This document shows positions 54,092-63,087 of a stretch of 64,000 nt of DNA, piece by piece. Every line of letters begins with the position of its first letter. Position 1 is the first letter of the stretch. The notes under the pieces were generated by a model, which was not told where the DNA came from, ran no database searches, and was given only the letters and a program-made list of their open reading frames with translations. The stretch is from Streptomyces katrae. Its GTDB lineage: Bacteria > Actinomycetota > Actinomycetes > Streptomycetales > Streptomycetaceae. Made by a program: the position numbers and the translations under genes. The DNA lies in the NCBI RefSeq assembly GCF_000717655.1, contig NZ_JNZY01000031.1, positions 18,416-82,415 of the forward strand, in the 5' to 3' direction.

Positions 54092-54787
54092 TCAGGGCCT
54101 GATGATGGCCGTCCACCCCGACGGACAGGTGAGCGCGCCCGTCCCCGTGTACGTGCAGTGGTTCTCGAACACGTCGCCCTGGGTCGTCAGCACCTTCACG
54201 AACACCGTGGCTCCCACGGTGTTGACCGACACCCCGCACGCGTTCCGCGGATGCCCCGGGTTCAGCGCCGTGGTGAGGTCCCGCCAGGTGTAGGCGCCGA
54301 CCGGCGCCGTGTCGCGCACACCGAGGAACGTCCTGCCCCGGTGCAGGACGGCACTGAACTCCAGGTTGCTCGCCCCGGGGGCCGTGTCGATGTCCTGGCA
54401 CGGCCCGTGCGGCCCCCGCGGCCCGGGTGGACCAGCCGGCCCCCGGTCACCCTTCGGCCCGCGGTCGCCCTTCGGCCCGCGGTCGCCCTTCGGCCCCCGG
54501 GCACCCTTGGGACCGGCGCACGAACTGGCAGGCGCCGCCTTGCCGGCCTTCCTCGTCTTGACGACCTTGACGGCCTTGGTGGCCTTGGCGGCCTTGGCGG
54601 CCTCCGGGGCCGGCAGCGTTCTCGCATCCGGCTCAAGACACCTGCTGCCCCAGCCGGGCGCCACCGCCACGACAGCCCCCTCGGCAGCCGCCGCCGGGAC
54701 CGAGGCGCCCATGAGCGCGACCGCCAGCGGAACTGCGAATCCGCCGGCCAGCCACGCACGCCGACCGGCCTTCACTGCGGAACCCAT
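54092..54787 (-). CDS. secreted collagen-like protein
   Basis: A 231-residue exported protein. Residues 1-35 are a signal peptide. A Lys/Ala-rich stalk (AKAAKATKAVKVVKTRKAGK) precedes 13 Gly-X-Y triplets (GPKGARGPKGDRGPKGDRGP and on to GPPGPRGPHGPC), then a ~100-residue globular C-terminal domain with four cysteines (NACGVS, ENHCTY, LTCPSGW). It should form a trimer. Bacterial collagen-like proteins are often adhesins or surface structures. Confidence 0.92.
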   Translation of the reverse strand: MGSAVKAGRRAWLAGGFAVPLAVALMGASVPAAAAEGAVVAVAPGWGSRCLEPDARTLPAPEAAKAAKATKAVKVVKTRKAGKAAPASSCAGPKGARGPKGDRGPKGDRGPKGDRGPAGPPGPRGPHGPCQDIDTAPGASNLEFSAVLHRGRTFLGVRDTAPVGAYTWRDLTTALNPGHPRNACGVSVNTVGATVFVKVLTTQGDVFENHCTYTGTGALTCPSGWTAIIRP

Positions 54788-55191
54788 CCGTCACTCCTTG
54801 CGTCGTCCCATCGAACGGCCTGGAGCATCTCCCGCAACACGCCGAAGAGATGGAACGACTGACGGAATGTCGGACGAACGTCAGCGGCTCGGCCCAACGA
54901 CACGCCCGCACACTGCGCCGAACGGCGGCCCCCCGAGCGGCCCCCCGCAAGCCGAGAGGGCAATCATTGCCCGGGGTCACCCCCCGTGATACACAGAGTG
55001 ACCATACGTTCTACAGAATGCCCACCGCCCGTGCCCAGGTCAGAGCGCGCGAGCGGGCCAAGGGCCGGGAGATCGGGTAAAGAGAGCCGTCAAGTCGACG
55101 TACGACGACGGTTTCATCAGCGAAGATAGTACGTGACCCCTGCCGTCGGGCACGGGCGACCGGAACTACCCATACAGGGGCGGTGAGTTAC
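54788..55191. other. Long intergenic region before the type IV-like cluster
   Basis: About 400 bases. It carries an unconvincing 20-codon frame at 55018-55080 and, near 55120-55135, an AT-rich patch with GATAGT that may be the -10 of the cluster promoter. No repeats, tRNA or other gene could be supported. Confidence 0.5.
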
Positions 55192-55500
55192 ATGATCCTG
55201 GCAGCCGAAAAGGGCGACATCACCACCATCATCGGCGGAATCGCCCCGAACTGGGGGCCGTTCGGCAGTCTCGGCAACGAAGCGAAGGTCATGATCGAGG
55301 TGGTCATGGCCGTTGCGATCCTCCTCTGCCTCGGCATCGCCATCTGGGGCGCAGCCAAGCAGCGCATCGGCGCGACCGCCCTGCGCGACACGTTCAGCGC
55401 GGAACAAGGCAAGGGCCTGATCGTCGCCGGCCTCACCGGCGTCTTCATCATCGGCTCCCTCGGCACCCTCTTCACCATCGTCTACGGAATGGCCGTCTAG
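55192..55500 (+). CDS. VirB2/pilin-like small membrane protein
   Basis: A 102-residue protein with two membrane helices (VMIEVVMAVAILLCLGIAIW and GLIVAGLTGVFIIGSLGTLF), Gly-rich like VirB2/TrbC pilins. It starts the cluster; the ATG follows a GGTGAG site, and a GTG at 55183 is in frame. The pilin call is an inference from size, topology and neighbours. Confidence 0.6.
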   Translation: MILAAEKGDITTIIGGIAPNWGPFGSLGNEAKVMIEVVMAVAILLCLGIAIWGAAKQRIGATALRDTFSAEQGKGLIVAGLTGVFIIGSLGTLFTIVYGMAV

Positions 55501-55579
55501 CCGGGCCGCCCACCGGCTGCCGGACCTGATGAGGAATCACCACACCACCGTCGTACGACGCAGAGGGGGCGGACACGGA

Positions 55580-56416
55580 ATGAGCAACGAAGACCAGTAC
55601 GGCGGTGGCGACGGCTACGGCGACGTCGGCGGCACGGGCCAGACCCGCACCCGCCTCCCCGACGCCCCCTCGGACCCGTACGGCACCCCGCGCCGCACCC
55701 CGCGCGCCTCCCGGGGCCTGGTCACGGTGGTCGGCGTGGTGGTCCTCCTGATCGCCGCGATCGCGTTCGCGAACCAGTCCGGCGACACCCCCACCACCCC
55801 CTCGGCAGAAACCACCCCCCCTGCCCCCGCCTCCACCCAGGCCACGGGCACCCGCCCGGTGGACGGCAAGAACGGCGGCATCCCGAAGGGCTTCGCGCAC
55901 GACGAACAGGGAGCCCAATCGGCCGCCGCCAACTACGCGGTCGCGCTTGTTTCCGCGGACATCCTGAAGCCACAGGTGCGGCGCCAGATCGTCCGCCAGG
56001 TCTTCGTCGCGGACAAGGTGTCCGAGCTCGAGAGCAGACTTGATCAGGCCTACGGCAAGACGTTCCTGGACCAGGCCGGACTGGACGCCAACGGAAATGC
56101 GGCGCAGGGCCTGACGTACATCTCTCGGACCGTACCGGTCGGCACCAAGACGACCAAGTACTCCGACACCACTACGTCCATCGACGTCTGGTGCACAGGC
56201 GTTTTCGGCACTGCAGGCGTCGGCTCCACCAACCCGGTCAGCAACGACTGGTTCACCATGACGCTGACTCTCCGCTGGGCGGAGAACGACTGGAAGGTCG
56301 AAAGCTTCGCCCAGAAGGACGGGCCGGCCCCCGTCCACACGGACCGCACGGCCTCCACGGCCGAGGAGATCGCAAAGGCTGCAACGGAGTTCGGAGGGTT
56401 CACCTATGCCCGGTAG
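55580..56416 (+). CDS. TcpC/VirB8-like single-pass protein
   Basis: A 278-residue protein with a cytosolic tail, one membrane helix (LVTVVGVVVLLIAAIAFANQ), and an extracytoplasmic domain ending in WFTMTLTLRWAENDWKVESF, a pattern of NTF2-like conjugation proteins such as TcpC and VirB8. One cysteine is present (DVWCTGVF). It overlaps the next gene by 11 bases. The assignment is by topology and context. Confidence 0.65.
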   Translation: MSNEDQYGGGDGYGDVGGTGQTRTRLPDAPSDPYGTPRRTPRASRGLVTVVGVVVLLIAAIAFANQSGDTPTTPSAETTPPAPASTQATGTRPVDGKNGGIPKGFAHDEQGAQSAAANYAVALVSADILKPQVRRQIVRQVFVADKVSELESRLDQAYGKTFLDQAGLDANGNAAQGLTYISRTVPVGTKTTKYSDTTTSIDVWCTGVFGTAGVGSTNPVSNDWFTMTLTLRWAENDWKVESFAQKDGPAPVHTDRTASTAEEIAKAATEFGGFTYAR

Positions 56417-57740
56417 CCGCACCCTCCGCCTCACCGGGGCCCTGGCCGCTGTACAGGCGACAGTTGTGCTCCTGTCGGCCCGCGCCTCCGCGGCCCCCAC
56501 CCCACCGACGTCCCCGTCCCCGTCCCCTTCGGCCTCGCAGCCCAATGACAACCGGTGCGACCTGATCGTGGGCCCGGCCAAGGACTACTGCGAGCGCGGC
56601 AGCGGAGCCACCGGCGGAGCCCCCCGCACAGGCCTAGCGCCCAGCGACCCGGCCGACGCCCTCAACCCCCTCGCCTCCCTGGCCAAGGGCTGCGCCGACG
56701 CCGCCGCCTGGATCGTCACCGAGCTCAGCAAAGCGATCAACGGCTCCGCCAACGTCGACTTCACCAACGGCGCCTTCCTCAAGCAGTACGCCATCGTCTT
56801 CGCCGCCTCCACCATCCTCACGCTGGTGCTCTGGCTCTTCGCCGTCGCCAAGCGCGCCATCCGCGGCGTCCCCCTCACCACCGCCATCTCCGAAGCCGTC
56901 GGCTTCCTCTGGCTCACCGTCCTCGCCTCCGCCTTCACCCCCCTGATCCTCTACACCGTCGTCTCCGCCACCGACGGCGTCACAGAAGTCATCGCCTCGG
57001 CGGGCGGCGGCCAGACCGACGTCTTCTTCGGCTCCTTCATCGAGGCCCTCAAGAAGGGCGACTCCATCGGCGGCGGCCCGATCATGCTGATCGTCGTCTC
57101 CCTCGTCACCGTCCTCGCCGCCGGCGTCCTCTTCCTCGAGCTCTTCATCCGGGCCGCCCTCCTCTACGTCGGCGCCCTCCTCGGCGTCGTCGTCTACGCC
57201 GGGCTCGTCGACCGGAACCTCTGGGGCCACGTCCGCCGCTGGGCCGGCATCATGATCGCCGTCATCCTCGTGAAGCCGGTCATCGTCATCGTCCTCGGCC
57301 TCGCCGGAGCCCTCGCCGGCGAGAAGGGCCCCAATGCCTTCTCCGCCGTCGTCTCCGGCCTCGCCATCATCCTCCTGGCGATCTTCGCGTCCGCGATGAT
57401 CTACCGCTTCGTCCCCGGCTTCGGCGACGAGATCGCCTCCGCCCGCGCGGGCCGCAGCAAGGCCACCGACGGCGCCCAGGCCGCCGCCGTGATCAGCTCT
57501 CCGGCCTCCCTCGTTTCCCAGGGCATCAAGACGCACAGCAGCCGCGGCGCCCACCGCGGAGGCGGTGACGGCGGCGGCTCCGGCGCCCCCCGCCCCGCCA
57601 ACCCCCTCTCCGGAGGCGTGGCCGCCCACAGCAGCCGCCCCACCTCCGGCGGCGGGGCCGGCGGCGGATCTGTCCCCTCCGCCGCACCCCCGCCCCGCAC
57701 GAGCTCGAGTACGAGGAACCCAGGAGGTGACGGGCGTTGA
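56406..57740 (+). CDS. VirB6/TrbL-like multi-pass membrane protein
   Basis: A 444-residue protein with a signal-like start, a Pro/Ser linker, and five to six membrane helices in the middle (AIVFAASTILTLVLWLFAVA, LIVVSLVTVLAAGVLFLELF). The C-terminal ~100 residues are Gly/Pro/Ser-rich and cytosolic. It resembles VirB6/TrbL channel proteins. The stop overlaps the next gene's TTG start (TTGA). Confidence 0.7.
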   Translation: MPGSRTLRLTGALAAVQATVVLLSARASAAPTPPTSPSPSPSASQPNDNRCDLIVGPAKDYCERGSGATGGAPRTGLAPSDPADALNPLASLAKGCADAAAWIVTELSKAINGSANVDFTNGAFLKQYAIVFAASTILTLVLWLFAVAKRAIRGVPLTTAISEAVGFLWLTVLASAFTPLILYTVVSATDGVTEVIASAGGGQTDVFFGSFIEALKKGDSIGGGPIMLIVVSLVTVLAAGVLFLELFIRAALLYVGALLGVVVYAGLVDRNLWGHVRRWAGIMIAVILVKPVIVIVLGLAGALAGEKGPNAFSAVVSGLAIILLAIFASAMIYRFVPGFGDEIASARAGRSKATDGAQAAAVISSPASLVSQGIKTHSSRGAHRGGGDGGGSGAPRPANPLSGGVAAHSSRPTSGGGAGGGSVPSAAPPPRTSSSTRNPGGDGR

Positions 57741-59299
57741 CGACCCAGTCACACCAGCTGCACCCGGTCGCGCCCCGCCGCACGTATCTCATCGGCCGGG
57801 CCCGGCCGAACGCGATCGTCGGCAAGAACCGCGAGAGCGGCGAGATCGCCCTGATCATCGCCGGCGCGTTCCTCGGCATGATGAGCGGCCTGCTGGTCCC
57901 CGAACTCACCCTGCGCATCGTCAGCCTGGCCGGCTTCCCCATGGTCGCGCTCGCCGCCGTGTACGTCCCGTACAAGGGCCGCACCTTCTACAAGTGGTTC
58001 GAGATCAACCGCAGCTACAAGCGCACCCTGCGCCGCGGCACGACCTACCGCTCCGGCGCCATGGAAGCCGGCGTCCGCGCCGCCGACGGCCGCGAGGTCG
58101 AGGTCGGCCCGCCCCCCGGCATCGGCCGGATCAACTGGCTCGCCGCCCCCTTCGGCCCCGACGAGATCGCCGTCCTCCTCCACGCCGACCGCAGAACCGT
58201 CACCGCCGCCATCGAGATCGAAGGCCCCGGCGTCGGCCTGCGCGACAGCGAGGACCAGGAAGCCCTCGTCGACCGCTTCGGCACCCTCCTCAAGCACGTG
58301 GCCAACGGTGACGGCTTCGTCACCCGCCTCCAGATGCTCGCCCGTACGCTCCCCGCCGACCCGGACGCCCACGCCAAGGACGTCGCCCAGCGCGGCGACA
58401 CCCACGCCCCCGTCTGGCTGCGCGACTCGTACGACCAGCTCCAGTCGATGGTTTCCACCTCCTCCGAGCAGCACCGCGCCTACCTCGTCGCCTGCATGCA
58501 CTACACGCGCGAGCTCGCCGCCGAGGCCCACACCATCGCCCGCGCCGGCACCCCCCACAAGGGCCGCAAGCTCGACCGCGACGCCGGCCTCGCCATCGTC
58601 ATGGCCCGCGAGCTCACCGACATCTGCGCCCGCCTCGCCGAGGCCGACATCCGCGTCCGCCAGCCCCTGGGCCAGGGCCGACTCGCCTCCCTCGTGCACT
58701 CCATGTACGACCCGGACCACCCCATCGACCACATCCAGGCCATGACCAAGCGCAACGCCTGGCCGGCCGAGCTCGACGCGGTGGAACCCACGTACCTGCA
58801 GGCCAAGACCCGCGAGTCCTCCACCCGCGCCCCCTGGTGCCACGCCACGGCCTGGGTGAAGGAATGGCCGATGACCCCGGTCGGCGTCAACTTCCTCGCG
58901 CCCCTCCTCGTCCACACTCCGGACGTGATCCGCACCGTCGCCGTCACCATGGATCTGGAGCCCACCGAGGTGGCCATCGAGCGCATGCTCACCGAGAAGA
59001 CCAACGACGAGGCCGACGCCAGCCGCGCCGCCAAGATGAACCGGACCGTCGACCCCCGCGACATCGCCGCCCACGGCCGGCTCGACCAAAGAGGTGAAGA
59101 TCTCGCCAGCGGTGCGGCGGGAGTGAACCTGGTCGGGTACATCACGGTGTCGTCGCGATCGCCGGAGGCCCTCGCCCGTGACAAGCGCACCATCCGCGCC
59201 TCGGCGGGCAAGTCGTACCTGAAACTCGAATGGTGCGACCGCGAGCACCACCGCGCCTTCGTCAACACCCTGCCGTTCGCCACCGGCATCCGACGCTAG
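57737..59299 (+). CDS. SCO6880-type membrane protein, VirB3/VirB4 N-terminal-like
   Basis: A 520-residue protein with two membrane helices (ALIIAGAFLGMMSGLLVPEL, FPMVALAAVYVPYK) and a ~400-residue cytosolic domain rich in helices, resembling the fused VirB3-VirB4 N-terminal part without an ATPase. The TTG start is nine bases after a perfect AGGAGGTGA, so a rare start is rescued by a perfect ribosome site. The matching ATPase half is the next gene. Confidence 0.75.
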   Translation: MTTQSHQLHPVAPRRTYLIGRARPNAIVGKNRESGEIALIIAGAFLGMMSGLLVPELTLRIVSLAGFPMVALAAVYVPYKGRTFYKWFEINRSYKRTLRRGTTYRSGAMEAGVRAADGREVEVGPPPGIGRINWLAAPFGPDEIAVLLHADRRTVTAAIEIEGPGVGLRDSEDQEALVDRFGTLLKHVANGDGFVTRLQMLARTLPADPDAHAKDVAQRGDTHAPVWLRDSYDQLQSMVSTSSEQHRAYLVACMHYTRELAAEAHTIARAGTPHKGRKLDRDAGLAIVMARELTDICARLAEADIRVRQPLGQGRLASLVHSMYDPDHPIDHIQAMTKRNAWPAELDAVEPTYLQAKTRESSTRAPWCHATAWVKEWPMTPVGVNFLAPLLVHTPDVIRTVAVTMDLEPTEVAIERMLTEKTNDEADASRAAKMNRTVDPRDIAAHGRLDQRGEDLASGAAGVNLVGYITVSSRSPEALARDKRTIRASAGKSYLKLEWCDREHHRAFVNTLPFATGIRR

Positions 59300-59318
59300 C
59301 TGGAGGGAAGTGCCGCCC

Positions 59319-60737
59319 ATGCGAGATCCCATGTCCGCTCTGACGGACGCCTTCACCAGCTTCCTGTTCGGCAAGGTCGAGACCACGCGCCTGCCCGTAC
59401 GCACCTCCACCGGGCAGGCGCAGGCCGTCTACCTGCCCACCGCCGCACCCGGCCTCGGCGACTCCGGCGTCATCATCGGCCGCGAGGTCTACAGCGGCAA
59501 GGGCTACATCTACGACCCCTTCCAGCTGTACGGGCAGCAGCTCCCGGCCCCGCACTGGCTGGTCCTCGGCGAGTCCGGCAACGGCAAGTCCGCCCTGGAG
59601 AAGACGTACGTACTGCGCCAGCTCCGCTTCCGGGACCGCCAGGTCGTCGTCCTCGACGCCCAGGGCGAGGACGGCGTCGGCGAGTGGAACCTCATCGCCC
59701 AGCAGCTGGGGATAACCCCCATCCGCCTGGACCCCATCGCCGCCAACGACGACGGGATCCGCCTCAACCCCCTCGACCCGGCGATCACGACGACCGGCCA
59801 GCTCGCGCTGCTCCGGACCATCATCGAAGTCGCCATGGGCCACGGCCTCGACGAACGCTCCGGCTTCGCCCTCAAGGTCGCGCACGCGTACGTCGTCGAC
59901 GCCATCCGCGACCGCCAGCCGGTCCTCACGGACATCGTGGAACAACTCCGCCATCCAAAGGCCGAGTCCGCGGAGGCCATGAACGTCGACATAGACGATG
60001 TCCGCGCCTGGGGCCTCGACGTCGCCCTCGTCCTCGACCGCCTGGTCGACGGCGACCTCCGCGGCATGTTCGACGGCCCCACCACCGTGGGCATCGACCT
60101 CGACGCCCCCCTCATCGTCTTCGACCTGTCCCACATCGACCGCAACTCGATCGCCATGCCGATCCTGATGGCGATCGTGGGCGTCTGGCTGGAACACACC
60201 TGGATCCGCCCGGACCGCAAGAAGCGCATCTTCCTGGTCGAGGAAGCCTGGCACATCATCAACAGCCCGTTCGTGGCCCAGCTGTTCCAGCGCCTCCTCA
60301 AGTTCGGCCGCCGCCTCGGCCTGTCCTTCGTAGCCGTCGTCCACCACCTCTCGGACGTCGTCGACGGCGCGGCCGCCCGCGAGGCCGCGGCCATCCTCAA
60401 GATGGCCTCGACCCGCACGATCTACGCCCAGAAGGCGGACGAGGCCCGAGCGACGGGCCGGGTCCTGGGCCTGCCCCGCTGGGCGGTGGAGATCATCCCG
60501 ACCCTCACTCCCGGCATCGCGGTCTGGGACGTCAACGGCAACGTCCAGGTGGTCAAACACCTGATCACCGAGGCGGAACGCCCCCTGGTGTACACGGACC
60601 GCGCCATGACGGAATCCTCAGCCCAGCCCCAGCTCCCCGACGACCTCCTGGCAGCCGAACTGGAGGCGGAGGAAAGAGCCCTCCTGATGGAACGCCACCG
60701 CAACGGCGGCCCGGGCCCGGCAACAACGGTGGCGTAA
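59319..60737 (+). CDS. VirB4-like ATPase
   Basis: A 472-residue ATPase: Walker A GESGNGKSAL, Walker B in RKKRIFLVEEAWHI and the later motif LKFGRRLGLSFVAVVHH typical of VirB4/TraC. It lacks the N-terminal half usual in VirB4, which appears to be provided by the preceding gene. The ATG at 59319 is preceded by GGAGGG; GTG 59310 is possible. Its stop overlaps the next ATG (TAATG). Confidence 0.88.
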   Translation: MRDPMSALTDAFTSFLFGKVETTRLPVRTSTGQAQAVYLPTAAPGLGDSGVIIGREVYSGKGYIYDPFQLYGQQLPAPHWLVLGESGNGKSALEKTYVLRQLRFRDRQVVVLDAQGEDGVGEWNLIAQQLGITPIRLDPIAANDDGIRLNPLDPAITTTGQLALLRTIIEVAMGHGLDERSGFALKVAHAYVVDAIRDRQPVLTDIVEQLRHPKAESAEAMNVDIDDVRAWGLDVALVLDRLVDGDLRGMFDGPTTVGIDLDAPLIVFDLSHIDRNSIAMPILMAIVGVWLEHTWIRPDRKKRIFLVEEAWHIINSPFVAQLFQRLLKFGRRLGLSFVAVVHHLSDVVDGAAAREAAAILKMASTRTIYAQKADEARATGRVLGLPRWAVEIIPTLTPGIAVWDVNGNVQVVKHLITEAERPLVYTDRAMTESSAQPQLPDDLLAAELEAEERALLMERHRNGGPGPATTVA

Positions 60738-62332
60738 TGCACGACGAACGGAACGGAAAACCAGGCGGCATCCCGGACGCCCTCCTCCTCGCCCTCCTCG
60801 CCTTCCTCCTGGGCCTGGCGGCCCTCGTCTGGACCTCCACCGGCCTGGCCGCGCTCTTCTCGAAGGGCGCCTGGCCGTCCACGGTGACGTTCACCCGCAC
60901 CCCCGGCGCAGTCCGCGCCCTGATAACCCAACCGCACGACGTCCCAGGAGCCTGGCCCGACACGGCGCCCTCGGCCCTCTCGGGCTGGGGCCTCTTCTGG
61001 GGCCTCTTCATCAGCCAACTCCTGGTTCTCTTCGTCCTGACGATCTTCGCCATGGGCATCGTCGCCCGCACGAAATCCCGCCGAGCCAACCCCACCGGAG
61101 CGCCCGTCCCAGCCGGGGCGCACCACCCGGCCCAGCCGCCCGTCCCAGCCGGGGCGCACCACCCGGCCCACTCGCCCATTCCAGCCGGGGCGCACCACCC
61201 GGCCCACCCGCCCATTCCAGCCGGGGCGGCCGATCCAGCCCCGGCGGCGTTCGAGGGGCAGGGGCCCGGGGGCAGCGCCCCCGGCAACTCCCGCCCGGCG
61301 ACCCCGACCCCGCTCCCCGGCCCGGCCCCGCTGCCCATCCCGGCCGGGCCGGCCGATCCAGCCCCGCCGGCGTTCGAGGGGCAGGGGCCCGGGGGCAGCA
61401 CCCCCGGCAACTCCCGGGCCAGCCTGGCCTACGCCGCTCCCCCGGAGCGCCACCGCCTGGCCGCCCAAGCCCTGGCGGCAGCCCCCGGCGCGGCCCTGGT
61501 CCTGACCTCCTCCCCCGCCCTCTGGGCAGAGACGAAGGACGCCCGCGCCAAACTCGGCCCGGTCCTCCTCTACGACCCCTCGCACCTCTGCGACACCCCG
61601 GCCCGCATGCACTGGAACCCCGCCGACGCCTGCGCCGACCGCGACACCGCCGCCGCCCGCGCCACCGCACTCCTGGCCCCCGTACGCCCCCAGGCCCGCA
61701 TGGACGCAGCCGTCGCCGACACCGCGGAAACGCTCCTGCGCAGCTGGCTCCAGGCCGCCGCCCTCGACGACCGCCCGTTCAAGCAGCTGCACCGCTGGGC
61801 CCAGGGCAACAGCGCCCAGGACCCGGTCCGCATCCTCCGTACGCACCCCCAGGCCGCCCCCGGCTCCGCCGGCGAACTCGAGAGCGCCCTCACCGCGCAC
61901 CCCGAACGCCGCGAGCAGGCCCAGAGCCTGACGGCCCGTGCCCTCTCCTGCCTCACGTCCATCCACATCCGCGAGGCCTGCAACCCGAACCGAACAGACG
62001 CACTCACCCTCGCATCGTTCGTGAGCGAAGGGGGCACCCTCTACATGGTGGGAGAACCGCTGGAAGACCCCCGCACCCACCCGGGTGCGATGCCCCTGCT
62101 CACCGCACTCGCCGCGAGCGTGGTCGAGCACGGCCGCCGCATGGCCGCACGGTCATCCCACGGCCGGCTCGACCCACCACTGACGCTGGTCCTCGAGGAC
62201 GTCGCGGCCGTGGCCCCGATTCCCCAGCTCCCCGAGCTGCTCCAGGACGGGACCCTCCCCCTGCTCGCCCTGTGCCGCAGCCGCGAACAGGCCCGCGCCC
62301 GCTGGCCGGAGGCAGCTGCGCTCCAGTACTAA
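60737..62332 (+). CDS. VirD4/TraG-like protein with no visible Walker A
   Basis: A 531-residue protein: one to two N-terminal membrane helices (ALLLALLAFLLGLAALVW, FWGLFISQLLVLFVLTIFAM), a ~150-residue Pro/Ala/His-rich linker with repeats (PAGAHHPAH), and a C-terminal domain with ALVLTSSPALWAETKDAR, PVLLYDPSHLCDTP and PLTLVLEDVAAVAPIPQLPE that fits VirD4/TraG. The Walker A P-loop is not seen where expected, so it may not hydrolyse ATP. A 123-base duplication lies in the linker. The stop codon TAA is the first three bases of a MITE-like element. Confidence 0.75.
   Translation: MHDERNGKPGGIPDALLLALLAFLLGLAALVWTSTGLAALFSKGAWPSTVTFTRTPGAVRALITQPHDVPGAWPDTAPSALSGWGLFWGLFISQLLVLFVLTIFAMGIVARTKSRRANPTGAPVPAGAHHPAQPPVPAGAHHPAHSPIPAGAHHPAHPPIPAGAADPAPAAFEGQGPGGSAPGNSRPATPTPLPGPAPLPIPAGPADPAPPAFEGQGPGGSTPGNSRASLAYAAPPERHRLAAQALAAAPGAALVLTSSPALWAETKDARAKLGPVLLYDPSHLCDTPARMHWNPADACADRDTAAARATALLAPVRPQARMDAAVADTAETLLRSWLQAAALDDRPFKQLHRWAQGNSAQDPVRILRTHPQAAPGSAGELESALTAHPERREQAQSLTARALSCLTSIHIREACNPNRTDALTLASFVSEGGTLYMVGEPLEDPRTHPGAMPLLTALAASVVEHGRRMAARSSHGRLDPPLTLVLEDVAAVAPIPQLPELLQDGTLPLLALCRSREQARARWPEAAALQY
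61105..61420. repeat. Tandem repeats in the VirD4-like linker
   Basis: About four 33-base units (VPAGAHHPAH, starting near 61105) are followed by two imperfect copies of a longer unit starting 61229 and 61352 (123 bases apart, 41 codons) with the palindrome CCCGGGGGCAGCGCCCCCGG. Both repeat types keep the frame. Confidence 0.75.
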
Positions 62333-62495
62333 GGGCTGTCCCGTAATCCCCGGCGGATCAGCGCACGGCGTCAGATGCGGGGCATCGCAAGGCGGAGGGG
62401 CGTCCGCATACTGGGCGTATGCGGACGTTCCGACAACGCAGCGAGGCGCCGTAGCTGTCGTCGTGCGCCCGCCGGGGACTACGGGACAGCCCTTA
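62330..62495. mobile_element. 166-bp MITE-like palindrome forming both flanking stops
   Basis: Near-perfect ends TAAGGGCTGTCCCGTAATCC / matching inverted GGACTACGGGACAGCCCTTA enclose imperfectly complementary arms and a central hairpin GTCCGCATAC-TGGGC-GTATGCGGAC (62402-62426). TA occurs on both sides of the AGGGCTGTCCCGT ends, as in IS630/mariner-type target duplication. The left TAA is the stop of the VirD4-like gene and the right TTA is the stop of the GNAT gene. Confidence 0.8.
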
Positions 62496-63047
62496 GGGAC
62501 GCGGCAGCACGTACTCGAACTCCTTGGCCCCCGGATCCGCCGGCACCGGTACGACCTCCCCGCTCGCCCGGAACCCGATCCGCCGGTAGAACGCCCCGGC
62601 CCGCTCGTTGTCCTCGTGCACGAAGAGCCGTACGCGCTCCAGCGCCGGCCCCTCCAGCGACCAGGCCCAGTCCAGCGCAGCCGCGAACAGGCCGTCGGTC
62701 ACCCCGGTACCCCGCTGCTCCGCCCGTACGAACACACCCACGACATGCCCCTGGGTCTGCTCGACGACCCGCTCGAAGAAGTCGCTGGTCCCGCCCTCCT
62801 CGACCAGGACGGTCACGGACCCGACCCACCGGCCGTCCGGAGCCTCGGCCACGAACTGCCGCGCGCGCCGCCCGTGCGAAGCCCCCTGCGCCCGGTCCTG
62901 CCAGAACTCATCGGCCCTGGCCTCCGCTTCGGCCAGGGTCTCCAGGAAGGCCACCGGCGCCGCCGGATCCCGCAAAGCGGCGATCCGCAACTCCTTGACC
63001 TTCTCCCATTCGTCGCCCCGCACCGCACGCATCACATACTGATCCAT
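62493..63047 (-). CDS. GNAT N-acetyltransferase
   Basis: A 184-residue acetyltransferase with HVVGVFVRAEQRGTGVTDGL as the acetyl-CoA loop and ERAGAFYRRIGFRASGEVVP late in the sequence. The substrate is unknown. Its stop codon lies in the end of the palindromic element. It is divergent from the DUF3626 gene; a short shared promoter region of ~40 bases separates them. Confidence 0.9.
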   Translation of the reverse strand: MDQYVMRAVRGDEWEKVKELRIAALRDPAAPVAFLETLAEAEARADEFWQDRAQGASHGRRARQFVAEAPDGRWVGSVTVLVEEGGTSDFFERVVEQTQGHVVGVFVRAEQRGTGVTDGLFAAALDWAWSLEGPALERVRLFVHEDNERAGAFYRRIGFRASGEVVPVPADPGAKEFEYVLPRP

Positions 63048-63087
63048 AATCGCGGATCCAATCACAGGACTGATGCACACTGCATCC

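Noticed and set aside
54850..55080. 76-codon frame between the collagen-like gene and the type IV-like cluster
   Set aside because: No RBS, biased composition, no domain; only a 20-codon end with a possible ATG remains, and it is weak.
61105..61230. CRISPR-like array
   Set aside because: The 33-base repeats are contiguous and coding, with no variable spacers.
55192..62332. Complete integrative conjugative element
   Set aside because: No integrase, relaxase, attachment site or tRNA junction could be found within the window.
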